Shown here piece after piece: positions 1 to 4,832 of a stretch of DNA of 9,142 nt (within the stretch, counting starts at the first letter, position 1; each line of letters begins with the position of its first letter). This DNA is from Gaiellasilicea sp035553355 (GTDB taxonomy: Bacteria > Actinomycetota > Thermoleophilia > Gaiellales > Gaiellaceae), in assembly GCA_035553355.1 (NCBI GenBank), contig DATMJW010000214.1:1-9142 (forward strand), in the 5' to 3' direction. The notes under the pieces were generated by a model. The model saw only the letters and a program-made list of their open reading frames with translations, searched no databases and was not told the origin of the DNA. Both the position numbers and the translations under genes were made by a program.

Positions 1-344
1 CGAAGCGCCAGGTACGAGATGCTCGGCAGCCCGGGCTCGAACCCGTGGACGACGTCGTAGCCGCCCTGCTCGAGCGCGAGCCGGAGGTTCGCGCGGACGC
101 CGACGGGGACTCCGAGCGCGGAGCGCCGCGAGACGGGCATCGCCGGCCCGACGGCGATCACCTCGGCGTCGTCCCCGAGCGCGAGCGCACGTCGGCCGGC
201 GCGCAGGTCGCCGGCGCGGCTCGACGGCGCGAGCACGGTGACGGAGTGGCCGAGGGAGCGCAAGCCCGCCGCCACACCCTCGACGTGCTCGTTCACCTCG
301 TGCGGCTGCGACCACGCGAACGGCGTGACGAGGCAGATGCGCAT
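1..344 (-). CDS. GT4 glycosyltransferase, PimA-like (N-terminal part, runs off window)
   Basis: Only the first 114 codons are present; the gene continues beyond base 1. The protein starts MRICLVTPF, then has EVNEHVEGVAAGLRSLGHSVTVLAP and later YDVVHGFEPGLPS. This is the N-terminal Rossmann half of a GT-B fold GT4 enzyme. From memory it matches mycobacterial PimA in order and spacing: first strand, a helix with a conserved His, the GH-V-VLAP strand, then a DV-H-EP-PS segment. PimA moves mannose from GDP-mannose to phosphatidylinositol on the inner membrane face. The acceptor here cannot be read, because the nucleotide-sugar site is in the missing C-terminal half. The Gly-Gly often found before the conserved His loop is replaced by His-Glu. 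The ATG at 344 is supported by TAGACT (352-357) 7 nt upstream and the absence of a Shine-Dalgarno. The gene is divergent from the CDGSH gene. Confidence 0.85.
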   Translation of the reverse strand, partial: MRICLVTPFAWSQPHEVNEHVEGVAAGLRSLGHSVTVLAPSSRAGDLRAGRRALALGDDAEVIAVGPAMPVSRRSALGVPVGVRANLRLALEQGGYDVVHGFEPGLPSISYLAL

Positions 345-387
345 TCGTTCGAGTCTAGCCCCGCACCTGCGCAGCTAAGGTTGCGCC
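345..387. promoter_or_regulatory. Divergent promoter region with two leaderless-type -10 elements
   Basis: This 43-bp gap separates two divergent starts. On the minus strand TAGACT (352-357) ends 7 nt before the glycosyltransferase ATG. On the plus strand TAAGGT (376-381) ends 6 nt before the CDGSH GTG. Neither start has a purine-rich Shine-Dalgarno. A TANNNT -10 at this distance places transcription initiation at or near the first base of the start codon, the arrangement known for leaderless mRNAs in actinobacteria. I see no convincing -35 element on either strand. Confidence 0.5.
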
Positions 388-648
388 GTGAGCGAGCGCG
401 CCGACGAGCACGTCACGATCAAGGTGCGCGAGAACGGCCCGTACGTCGTGACCGGGCCGTTCACGCTCGTCGACGCCGACGGGAACGAGTTCGAGCTCCC
501 GGCGGGGAAGGCCGTCGCGCTCTGCCGGTGCGGTGGGTCGATGAACAAGCCGTTCTGCGACGCGACGCACTCGAAGACGGGATTCCAGGCGGCGACGCGG
601 GCAGTGCGCCAGGCGGCCGAGTCGTCGGACGACCTGCCGCAGGCCTAG
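388..648 (+). CDS. CDGSH-type iron-sulfur domain protein
   Basis: An 86-residue protein with one CDGSH domain. The cluster ligands are C46, C48, C57 and H61 in CRCGGSMNKPFCDATH, followed by a KTGF segment. The 3Cys-1His pattern is diagnostic for a [2Fe-2S] cluster of the mitoNEET type. The usual CDGxH is CDATH here, a common bacterial variation. The N-terminal part (8-45) is a beta-rich section with GPY-V-GP-L-D-G-E, typical of small bacterial CDGSH proteins. There is no membrane anchor or signal peptide, so it should be cytosolic. Its role is probably redox or iron-sulfur handling; the substrate is unknown. The GTG start is supported by the -10 at 376-381 and the onset of domain similarity. 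Its TAG stop overlaps the stop of the convergent GNAT gene. Confidence 0.9.
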   Translation: MSERADEHVTIKVRENGPYVVTGPFTLVDADGNEFELPAGKAVALCRCGGSMNKPFCDATHSKTGFQAATRAVRQAAESSDDLPQA

Positions 649-1445
649 AGCTCCAGCACCATCTCGTGCTGGCGCATCGCCGGCTCCCCTGCCGCGCGCG
701 CGACGGCGGCCCTCGCGGGATCGTCGTCCGGGAGGTTGAGCAGGACCACGTCGGCGGCGAGTCCGCGCGCGGCGGCGACCAGACGGTCGTACCCCGCCTC
801 GGAGGTCGCAGCGAGCTGGACGAGCGACGCCGCGTCGCCCGCGACGCGAACCACGGCGGCTCCGCCTTCGACGACGAGTCCGCCTGGCGGAGGCTCGAGC
901 GCGCGGAGGCGCTCGACGGTCGCGTCCGTCCGCTGCCACGGCTCGCGGGAGGCGCGGTGAGCGCGCACGAAGGCGAGCGCGTCCTCGAGTGCGGCAAGCG
1001 GCGTCTCCGCCGGCGCGCCAGGGAGCCGCCAGACGTCGAGCAGCCGCACGTGCTCGAACCCGAGACGCTCGTACAGCGTTCGCGCCCGAGTGTTCTCGAC
1101 GATCACCTCGAGCCACAACCGCCGCACGCCCGCGCTCCGCGCCTCCTCGATCAGCTCCTGCATCAACGCCCTGCCGAGCCCGGTGCCGCGGTGCGGCTTG
1201 ACGACGCCGACGCCGGCGACCCAGCCGTCCTTGCCGTCGAGCGCGAGGTTCGCGAGCCCGACGCCTTCGCCGCCGACCGTCGCGACGAGCGAGCGGTCGA
1301 GGTCGGTGCCGAAGGCGCGCTCGAAGAACGCGAGCCGCTCCTCGTCGACCGCGAACGGGACGACGTACTCCTCGTAGGACGCCGTGAACAGCCGCGCGCG
1401 AGCCGCGAGGTCGAGCGTCTTCGCGGGGACGAATGCGACGCTCAT
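645..1445 (-). CDS. GNAT-family N-acetyltransferase, tandem domain
   Basis: A 266-residue protein. The N-terminal GNAT domain (about 1-143) carries the acetyl-CoA pyrophosphate loop VVKPHRGTGLGRAL (81-94; R86, G87, G89, G91) and the NTRARTLYERLGFE motif (118-131), so it should bind acetyl-CoA. The C-terminal half (about 165-266) reads like a second GNAT fold without the R-GxG loop but with a final LNLPDDDPARAA...EM-LEL pattern, so it is probably a degenerate copy. The acceptor substrate is unknown. The ATG lies in an ATGA overlap with the stop of the upstream membrane-protein gene, which argues for coupled translation and fixes this start; a longer frame upstream is the shadow of that gene. 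It is the third gene of the ino1 operon. A link to inositol metabolism is possible only by context. Confidence 0.88.
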   Translation of the reverse strand: MSVAFVPAKTLDLAARARLFTASYEEYVVPFAVDEERLAFFERAFGTDLDRSLVATVGGEGVGLANLALDGKDGWVAGVGVVKPHRGTGLGRALMQELIEEARSAGVRRLWLEVIVENTRARTLYERLGFEHVRLLDVWRLPGAPAETPLAALEDALAFVRAHRASREPWQRTDATVERLRALEPPPGGLVVEGGAAVVRVAGDAASLVQLAATSEAGYDRLVAAARGLAADVVLLNLPDDDPARAAVARAAGEPAMRQHEMVLEL

Positions 1446-2071
1446 CGCGCCGCGCGGACGACGAGCTCCTCTCCGTCGGCGAGCTCGACCTCGACCCGGC
1501 CGGGCCCGCGGCCGACGACGCGGTCGGCCTCCTGCGACCGGATCCGCTCGGCGACCGGGACGAGGAAGAACGTGACGACGGTGAGGATGCCGAGCGTCCC
1601 GAAGATCTTCGGCCACGTCCCGCCGTGCGGATCGGCCTGGATCGCCCAGACGTACACCGCCGCCGTCACCGTCGTGAGCGCCGCGCTGCCCCAGAAGAGC
1701 GCCTCGAGCCTGCGGTGGAGGAGCCGTGCGCTCGCGACGAGGATTCCCGCGACGCAGACGACGATCGCGGTGAACGCGAGATCCTCACTGCGGAATCCGG
1801 CCCAGACCTCCCACGCGAGGACGGCGAAGGCGAGCGGCCCGACGGCCGCCACGGCTGCGCCCACGGCCGGGAGGTCGCGCCGCTCCACGAGCGCGAGCCC
1901 CGACAGCGCCACCGAGCCGGTCAGGAACGCGGCGCCGAGCGTGCCGAGGATCTTGCCGTCGGTGTCGGTGAACGCGCCGCGGAGGAGCGCGGTGATGGAG
2001 ACCAGGGCGGCGGCGCCGAGCAGCACCGCCGCCCCGATCCAGAAGAGCCGGCGAAAGCCGACGCGGCGCAT
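1442..2071 (-). CDS. Six-helix integral membrane protein with internal duplication
   Basis: A 209-residue protein I do not recognise as a named family. Hydrophobic segments lie at about 11-30, 41-62, 69-92, 98-117, 124-144 and 156-173, giving roughly six membrane helices. A charged tail (174-209) includes VEVELADGEELVVRAAR and is probably cytoplasmic. Two parts resemble each other: RRLFWIGAAVLLGAAALV...KILGTLG (7-46) and LFWGSAALTTVTAAVY...KIFGTLG (125-161). This suggests an internal duplication with two extra helices between. The start ATG overlaps the ino1 stop by one base (TGATG), and the stop overlaps the GNAT start (ATGA), so the three genes should be translated as a coupled operon. No catalytic motif is visible. 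It could be a small transporter, sensor or scaffold, but nothing in the sequence decides this. Confidence 0.82.
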   Translation of the reverse strand: MRRVGFRRLFWIGAAVLLGAAALVSITALLRGAFTDTDGKILGTLGAAFLTGSVALSGLALVERRDLPAVGAAVAAVGPLAFAVLAWEVWAGFRSEDLAFTAIVVCVAGILVASARLLHRRLEALFWGSAALTTVTAAVYVWAIQADPHGGTWPKIFGTLGILTVVTFFLVPVAERIRSQEADRVVGRGPGRVEVELADGEELVVRAAR

Positions 2072-3228
2072 CAGGCGGTCGCGGCGACCTTCTGCTTCTT
2101 GCGCGCGTTCTGCGCGATGAAGCGCTCGGTCAGCTCGTACGCCTCGTCGTCGACGATCTGCTTCGGCGGCGACTTCATCAGGTAGCTCGATGGGCCCTCG
2201 AGCGCGCCGGCGACGCCGTTGTTGAGCGCGAGCTTCGCCATCCGGACGGCGTCGATGACGATGCCGGCCGAGTTCGGCGAGTCCCAGACCTCGAGCTTGA
2301 GCTCGACGTTCAGCGGCACGTCGCCGAAGGACGAGCCCTCCATGCGGATGTACGCCCACTTGCGGTCGGTCAGCCACGGCACGTAGTCCGACGGGCCGAC
2401 GTGCACGTTCTTCTCGCCCATGTCGTAGTCGAGCATCGAGGTGACGGCGTTCGTCTTCGAGATCTTCTTCGACTCGAGCCGGTCGCGCTCGAGCATGTTC
2501 AGGAAGTCGGAGTTGCCGCCGACGTTGAGCTGCATCGTCTTGTCGAGCTTCACGCCGCGCTCGCGGAAGAGGCTCGTGAGGACGCGGTGCGTGATGGTCG
2601 CGCCGACCTGCGACTTGATGTCGTCGCCGATGATCGGCAGGCCCTTCTCCTCGAAGCGACGCTGCCAGTAGTTCTCCCGCGCGATGAAGACGGGCATGCA
2701 GTTGACGAGCGCGACGCCCGCCTCGAGGCACTGCTCCGCGTACCACTTCGCGGCCATCTCGGACCCGACCGGGAGGTACGACACGACGACGTCCGTCTTC
2801 GTCTCCTTGAGGATCCCGACGATGTCGTCGGTCTCGCCCGGCGCCTTCTCGACCACCTCCGAGAGGTACTTGCCGATCCCATCGTGCGTCATCCCGCGCG
2901 CGACGGTGACGCCGGTCTTCGGCACGTCGGCGAACTTGATCGTGTCGTTCGGGTGCGCCCACATCGCCTCGGCGAGGTCGAGGCCGACCTTGCCCTGGAC
3001 GACGTCGAACGCCGCCGTGAACTCGATGTCGCGGATGTGATACCCGCCGAGGTTGACGTGCATGAGCCCGGGGACGAACTGGTCGTCGGGGGCGTCCTTG
3101 TAGTAGTGCACGCCCTGCACGAGCGAGTTCGCGCAGTTGCCGACGCCGACGATGGCGACGCGGACCTTGTCCTGCGAGCGCCCGCGGCCGTTCGTCGACC
3201 CGTTGCTGGAGCCGTTGGTGGAGGCCAT
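2071..3228 (-). CDS. ino1: Myo-inositol-1-phosphate synthase, short form from internal ATG
   Basis: Alternative product of the same frame: 385 residues, close to the usual actinobacterial length of about 360-380. The start is MASTNGSSNGSTNGRG, a flexible polar leader, followed from residue 21 by KVRVAIVGVGNCANSLVQG, the NAD-binding region. AAAGGA (complement of 3233-3238) lies 4 nt before the ATG, the best ribosome binding site in this operon. The enzyme makes D-myo-inositol 3-phosphate (L-1-phosphate) in the cytosol, the committed step to phosphatidylinositol and, in many actinobacteria, mycothiol. All conserved blocks look intact. On this reading the upstream 118 codons would be a separate regulator without its own stop codon, which is hard to justify, so both forms may be made. 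Confidence 0.85.
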   Translation of the reverse strand: MASTNGSSNGSTNGRGRSQDKVRVAIVGVGNCANSLVQGVHYYKDAPDDQFVPGLMHVNLGGYHIRDIEFTAAFDVVQGKVGLDLAEAMWAHPNDTIKFADVPKTGVTVARGMTHDGIGKYLSEVVEKAPGETDDIVGILKETKTDVVVSYLPVGSEMAAKWYAEQCLEAGVALVNCMPVFIARENYWQRRFEEKGLPIIGDDIKSQVGATITHRVLTSLFRERGVKLDKTMQLNVGGNSDFLNMLERDRLESKKISKTNAVTSMLDYDMGEKNVHVGPSDYVPWLTDRKWAYIRMEGSSFGDVPLNVELKLEVWDSPNSAGIVIDAVRMAKLALNNGVAGALEGPSSYLMKSPPKQIVDDEAYELTERFIAQNARKKQKVAATA

Positions 3229-3582
3229 GGTGTCCTTTCGATTGCTTGCGAAGGGGATCGCGAGCGCCTCGGAGAGCGTGAGCAGCACGAGGTCGTTCAC
3301 GTTCAGCCGGCGGCGGCGCGCCGTCTGCTTGAGCTCCTGGCGAAGCTCGGGAGGCATGCGCAGCACGACGGCGCCGGCCGCGCCGGGGATCGCCTTGCGG
3401 CGCCTGCCGCTCGGCGTGAACGAGACGCCGAAGCGCTCCGCGAGGAGCGCGACGGCGACGTCGTTCAGGTTCGACTCGCGGCGCGCGACCTCGCGGACGA
3501 GGGCGCGCTTGACCGAGCCGGGCATCCGCACGAGGATGCTCGTGCGTTCGCCGTTCCTGCCGGAGGAAGTGCTAGCAGCCAA
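2071..3582 (-). CDS. ino1: Fusion frame: two ribbon-helix-helix domains plus inositol-1-phosphate synthase
   Basis: A 503-codon uninterrupted frame. Residues 1-118 hold two similar ribbon-helix-helix units, SILVRMPGSVKRALV...NLNDVAVALLAERFGV (15-53) and AVVLRMPPELRQELK...NVNDLVLLTLSEALAI (71-109). Each has a beta strand ending RMP, a helix, an N-D turn and a second helix. Residues 119-503 are a complete actinobacterial myo-inositol-phosphate synthase, which converts glucose-6-phosphate to inositol-phosphate using NAD. It has the Rossmann motif VAIVGVGNCANS and the downstream GGNSDFLNMLERDRLESKKISKT block. No stop separates the parts. The long start is uncertain: TTG at 3582 is the only start before the first strand, with TACGCT (3593-3598) 10 nt upstream and GGAGGAG (3605-3611) too far away to fit well. 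A standard synthase start exists at 3228. RHH fused to this enzyme is not something I know; PutA is a precedent for an RHH-enzyme autorepressor. Confidence 0.72.
   Translation of the reverse strand: MAASTSSGRNGERTSILVRMPGSVKRALVREVARRESNLNDVAVALLAERFGVSFTPSGRRRKAIPGAAGAVVLRMPPELRQELKQTARRRRLNVNDLVLLTLSEALAIPFASNRKDTMASTNGSSNGSTNGRGRSQDKVRVAIVGVGNCANSLVQGVHYYKDAPDDQFVPGLMHVNLGGYHIRDIEFTAAFDVVQGKVGLDLAEAMWAHPNDTIKFADVPKTGVTVARGMTHDGIGKYLSEVVEKAPGETDDIVGILKETKTDVVVSYLPVGSEMAAKWYAEQCLEAGVALVNCMPVFIARENYWQRRFEEKGLPIIGDDIKSQVGATITHRVLTSLFRERGVKLDKTMQLNVGGNSDFLNMLERDRLESKKISKTNAVTSMLDYDMGEKNVHVGPSDYVPWLTDRKWAYIRMEGSSFGDVPLNVELKLEVWDSPNSAGIVIDAVRMAKLALNNGVAGALEGPSSYLMKSPPKQIVDDEAYELTERFIAQNARKKQKVAATA
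3229..3240 (-). promoter_or_regulatory. Internal Shine-Dalgarno for short-form inositol-phosphate synthase
   Basis: On the minus strand the sequence reads CGAAAGGACACC immediately before ATG at 3228. AAAGGA at this spacing is a good anti-16S match, and it lies inside the codons for Asn-Arg-Lys-Asp-Thr (114-118) of the long frame. It makes internal initiation of a stand-alone enzyme likely and is the main reason to expect two products from one frame. Confidence 0.6.
3570..3577. promoter_or_regulatory. TGCTAGCA palindrome, putative operator copy 1
   Basis: An exact 8-bp palindrome lying just inside the RHH-ino1 frame, over codons 2-5. It is 15 bp centre-to-centre from copy 2. Ribbon-helix-helix dimers such as MetJ bind short palindromic boxes of about 8 bp, often in arrays. 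That the RHH domains encoded here bind it is an inference. Confidence 0.5.
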
Positions 3583-3584
3583 AC

Positions 3585-3592
3585 TGCTAGCA
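3585..3592. promoter_or_regulatory. TGCTAGCA palindrome, putative operator copy 2
   Basis: Second exact copy, directly downstream of the -10-like TACGCT (3593-3598, minus strand) and therefore at the expected transcription start. Occupancy here would block initiation. A partial copy, GCGTAGCA (3594-3601), abuts it and overlaps the -10. Confidence 0.5.
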
Positions 3593-3598
3593 AGCGTA
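3593..3598 (-). promoter_or_regulatory. Putative -10 element (TACGCT) of the RHH-ino1 operon
   Basis: The minus strand reads TACGCT, fitting the TANNNT consensus; the same hexamer precedes moaA at leaderless spacing. It ends 10 nt before the TTG at 3582. No clear -35 is visible. The flanking TGCTAGCA boxes make this hexamer the natural promoter core, but a promoter for the upstream gene could also read through. Confidence 0.4.
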
Positions 3599-3624
3599 GC
3601 ACGCTCCTCCGGCGATTACACCGG

Positions 3625-3632
3625 TGCTAGCA
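3625..3632. promoter_or_regulatory. TGCTAGCA palindrome, putative operator copy 3
   Basis: Third exact copy, 40 bp centre-to-centre from copy 2 and upstream of the -35 region of the presumed promoter. It overlaps the palindrome CACCGGTG (3619-3626). With copies on both sides of the promoter, repression by bridging or occlusion is plausible. Confidence 0.45.
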
Positions 3633-3644
3633 ATACCGCGCGCG

Positions 3645-4109
3645 CTACCGGATCAGGCGTCCCGTCGGCGAGACGACGAGCCACGTGCCGCCGTGGGTGA
3701 CGATGTTCTGGCACCTCACCTCACCCGGGCCCTCGTGCGCGTAGAAGTAGAGGGGCCAGCCGTTGTACGTGACCTGGCGGCGGCCGTCGCGCCGCTTCGT
3801 CGTCCCGATGAGCGACTGCTTGACGCCCTTGCCGGCACGGAGGACGCCGGGCGAGAAGTACACCGGCCACGCGCGCGCGCAGTCGCCGTAGCACCGGCTG
3901 GGCTGGCCGCGGCGGTCGCGCGTGAACCCGTAGAGCACCTGACCGCGTGAGTCGAAGAGCGCAGGGCCGTAGGCGGTCTTCCGGACCGTGAGCGTCGCGC
4001 GCTGAGCTTCGGCTGCGGTGGGTGCCGCCTCCGGGGCGGCGCCGACGCCGGCCGCCGCTGCGCCGACGGCGGCAGCGACGAGTACTACGAAGACGAGTGC
4101 GAGCTTCAT
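3645..4109 (-). CDS. Secreted protein with COG4315-type repeats (Lipoprotein_15 family)
   Basis: A 154-residue protein. Residues 1-25 form a signal peptide (MKLALVFVVLVAAAVG then Ala-rich with AXA-type sites) without a lipobox cysteine, so it is probably exported and released or loosely wall-attached rather than lipidated. The mature part shows the family signature: LFDSRGQVLYGFTRD (51-65) with the Y-x-[FWY]-x-x-D motif, CYGDCARAWP (73-82) with a likely C73-C77 pair, then a second repeat, VTYNGWPLYFYAHE (113-126). It ends HGGTWLVVSPTG, as is typical. The function of this family is unknown; a role at the cell surface is all that can be said. The ATG is fixed by GGGAGG (4114-4119) 4 nt upstream and by the signal peptide; a longer frame to 4181 is not needed. 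It lies upstream of, and on the same strand as, the RHH-ino1 operon. Confidence 0.87.
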   Translation of the reverse strand: MKLALVFVVLVAAAVGAAAAGVGAAPEAAPTAAEAQRATLTVRKTAYGPALFDSRGQVLYGFTRDRRGQPSRCYGDCARAWPVYFSPGVLRAGKGVKQSLIGTTKRRDGRRQVTYNGWPLYFYAHEGPGEVRCQNIVTHGGTWLVVSPTGRLIR

Positions 4110-4214
4110 GCTGCCTCCCTGCGTCGAAATTCTCGGCACGAAAGACTTCGGCCGGTGCAGGTCAGCGTAGGGGCGCCGCATTGCGGTGCCGTTACGGACG
4201 CATTGTGCGCGGAG
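4110..4214 (-). promoter_or_regulatory. Intergenic region upstream of the secreted COG4315 protein
   Basis: A 105-bp gap after the phosphatidyltransferase stop. The minus strand contains TACGCT (4164-4169), a possible -10 element, which would give a leader of roughly 45-50 nt carrying the Shine-Dalgarno GGGAGG (4114-4119). I see no convincing -35 and no strong terminator hairpin, so read-through from the upstream PAP2 operon cannot be excluded. Confidence 0.35.
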
Positions 4215-4832
4215 TCACACGGCGCGCGAGTGCAGCTCGCGGCGGACGTGCAGGATGCGCTGCACCACCGTCACCCACGCGGTCGCGGCGAGCACGCCGA
4301 TCGCCCACGGCAGGACGCCCCACGGCGCGAGCGCGAGGCCCACGGCGATCACGACCACCCGTTCCGCCCGCGAGCCGATCCCGACGTCGCCCTTGATCCC
4401 GAGCCCCTCGGCCTTGGCGCGGGCGTACGGCACGAGGAACGAGCCGCCGATCGCGGCGACGGCGAGCGCGAGCGCGAGCTCGTTCCGGTCGCGCATGAAG
4501 ACGAGCGCGATGGCGCCGAGCATCAGCCCCTCGCCCACCCGGTCGAGGGTCGAGTCGAGGAAGCCGCCGAACGCCGACTGCTTCCCGCCCGCGCGCGCGA
4601 GGGCGCCGTCGAGGATGTCGAGGATCGAGCCGACGACGAACGCAAGGCCGCCGAGCCAGAAGAAGGTCATCTCGTCGCGGTACTCGAAGTAGACGAGCAC
4701 GGCGCCCGCGGCGCAGAGCGCGACTCCGGCCGCTGTCAGCATGTTCGGCGTCACGCGTGTGCGTGCGAGACCCGTCATCGAGCGCGAGGCGAGGCCGCGC
4801 GCGCCCGTCGTGTACGCCTCCTTGAAGCTCAT
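4215..4832 (-). CDS. CDP-alcohol phosphatidyltransferase, probable phosphatidylinositol-phosphate synthase
   Basis: A 205-residue membrane enzyme with the full family motif D-x2-DG-x2-AR-x8-G-x3-D-x3-D: D72, D75, G76, A79, R80, G89, D93, D97. These aspartates bind the metal ions and CDP-alcohol. Hydrophobic segments follow at about 30-50, 57-72, 99-113, 117-135, 158-178 and 179-191. The family joins CDP-diacylglycerol to an alcohol. RAKAEGLGIKGDVGIGSRAER (138-158) resembles the matching region of mycobacterial phosphatidylinositol-phosphate synthase, and an inositol-phosphate synthase lies 1 kb away, so inositol phosphate is the likeliest acceptor; glycerol-3-phosphate is the alternative. The start ATG overlaps the PAP2 stop (ATGA), implying translational coupling and fixing the start. 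It appears to be the last gene of its pair. Confidence 0.88.
   Translation of the reverse strand: MSFKEAYTTGARGLASRSMTGLARTRVTPNMLTAAGVALCAAGAVLVYFEYRDEMTFFWLGGLAFVVGSILDILDGALARAGGKQSAFGGFLDSTLDRVGEGLMLGAIALVFMRDRNELALALAVAAIGGSFLVPYARAKAEGLGIKGDVGIGSRAERVVVIAVGLALAPWGVLPWAIGVLAATAWVTVVQRILHVRRELHSRAV

Noticed and set aside
45..2120. Very long plus-strand open frame of 691 codons, antisense to several genes
   Set aside because: Its translation is Arg/Ala/Asp-rich low-complexity sequence, it crosses the CDGSH gene in another frame and runs antisense to the GNAT and membrane genes. It is a high-GC shadow frame.
3226..3250. A frameshift between a separate RHH gene and ino1
   Set aside because: I read all three frames across the junction and no stop codon is nearby that a one-base shift would restore, and the frame stays in phase through both domains. 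A sequencing error cannot be formally excluded.
2401..3630. Plus-strand 409-codon frame opposite RHH-ino1
   Set aside because: Composition is dominated by Arg, Ala, Val, Asp and Glu without family motifs, and the opposite strand carries clear conserved domains.
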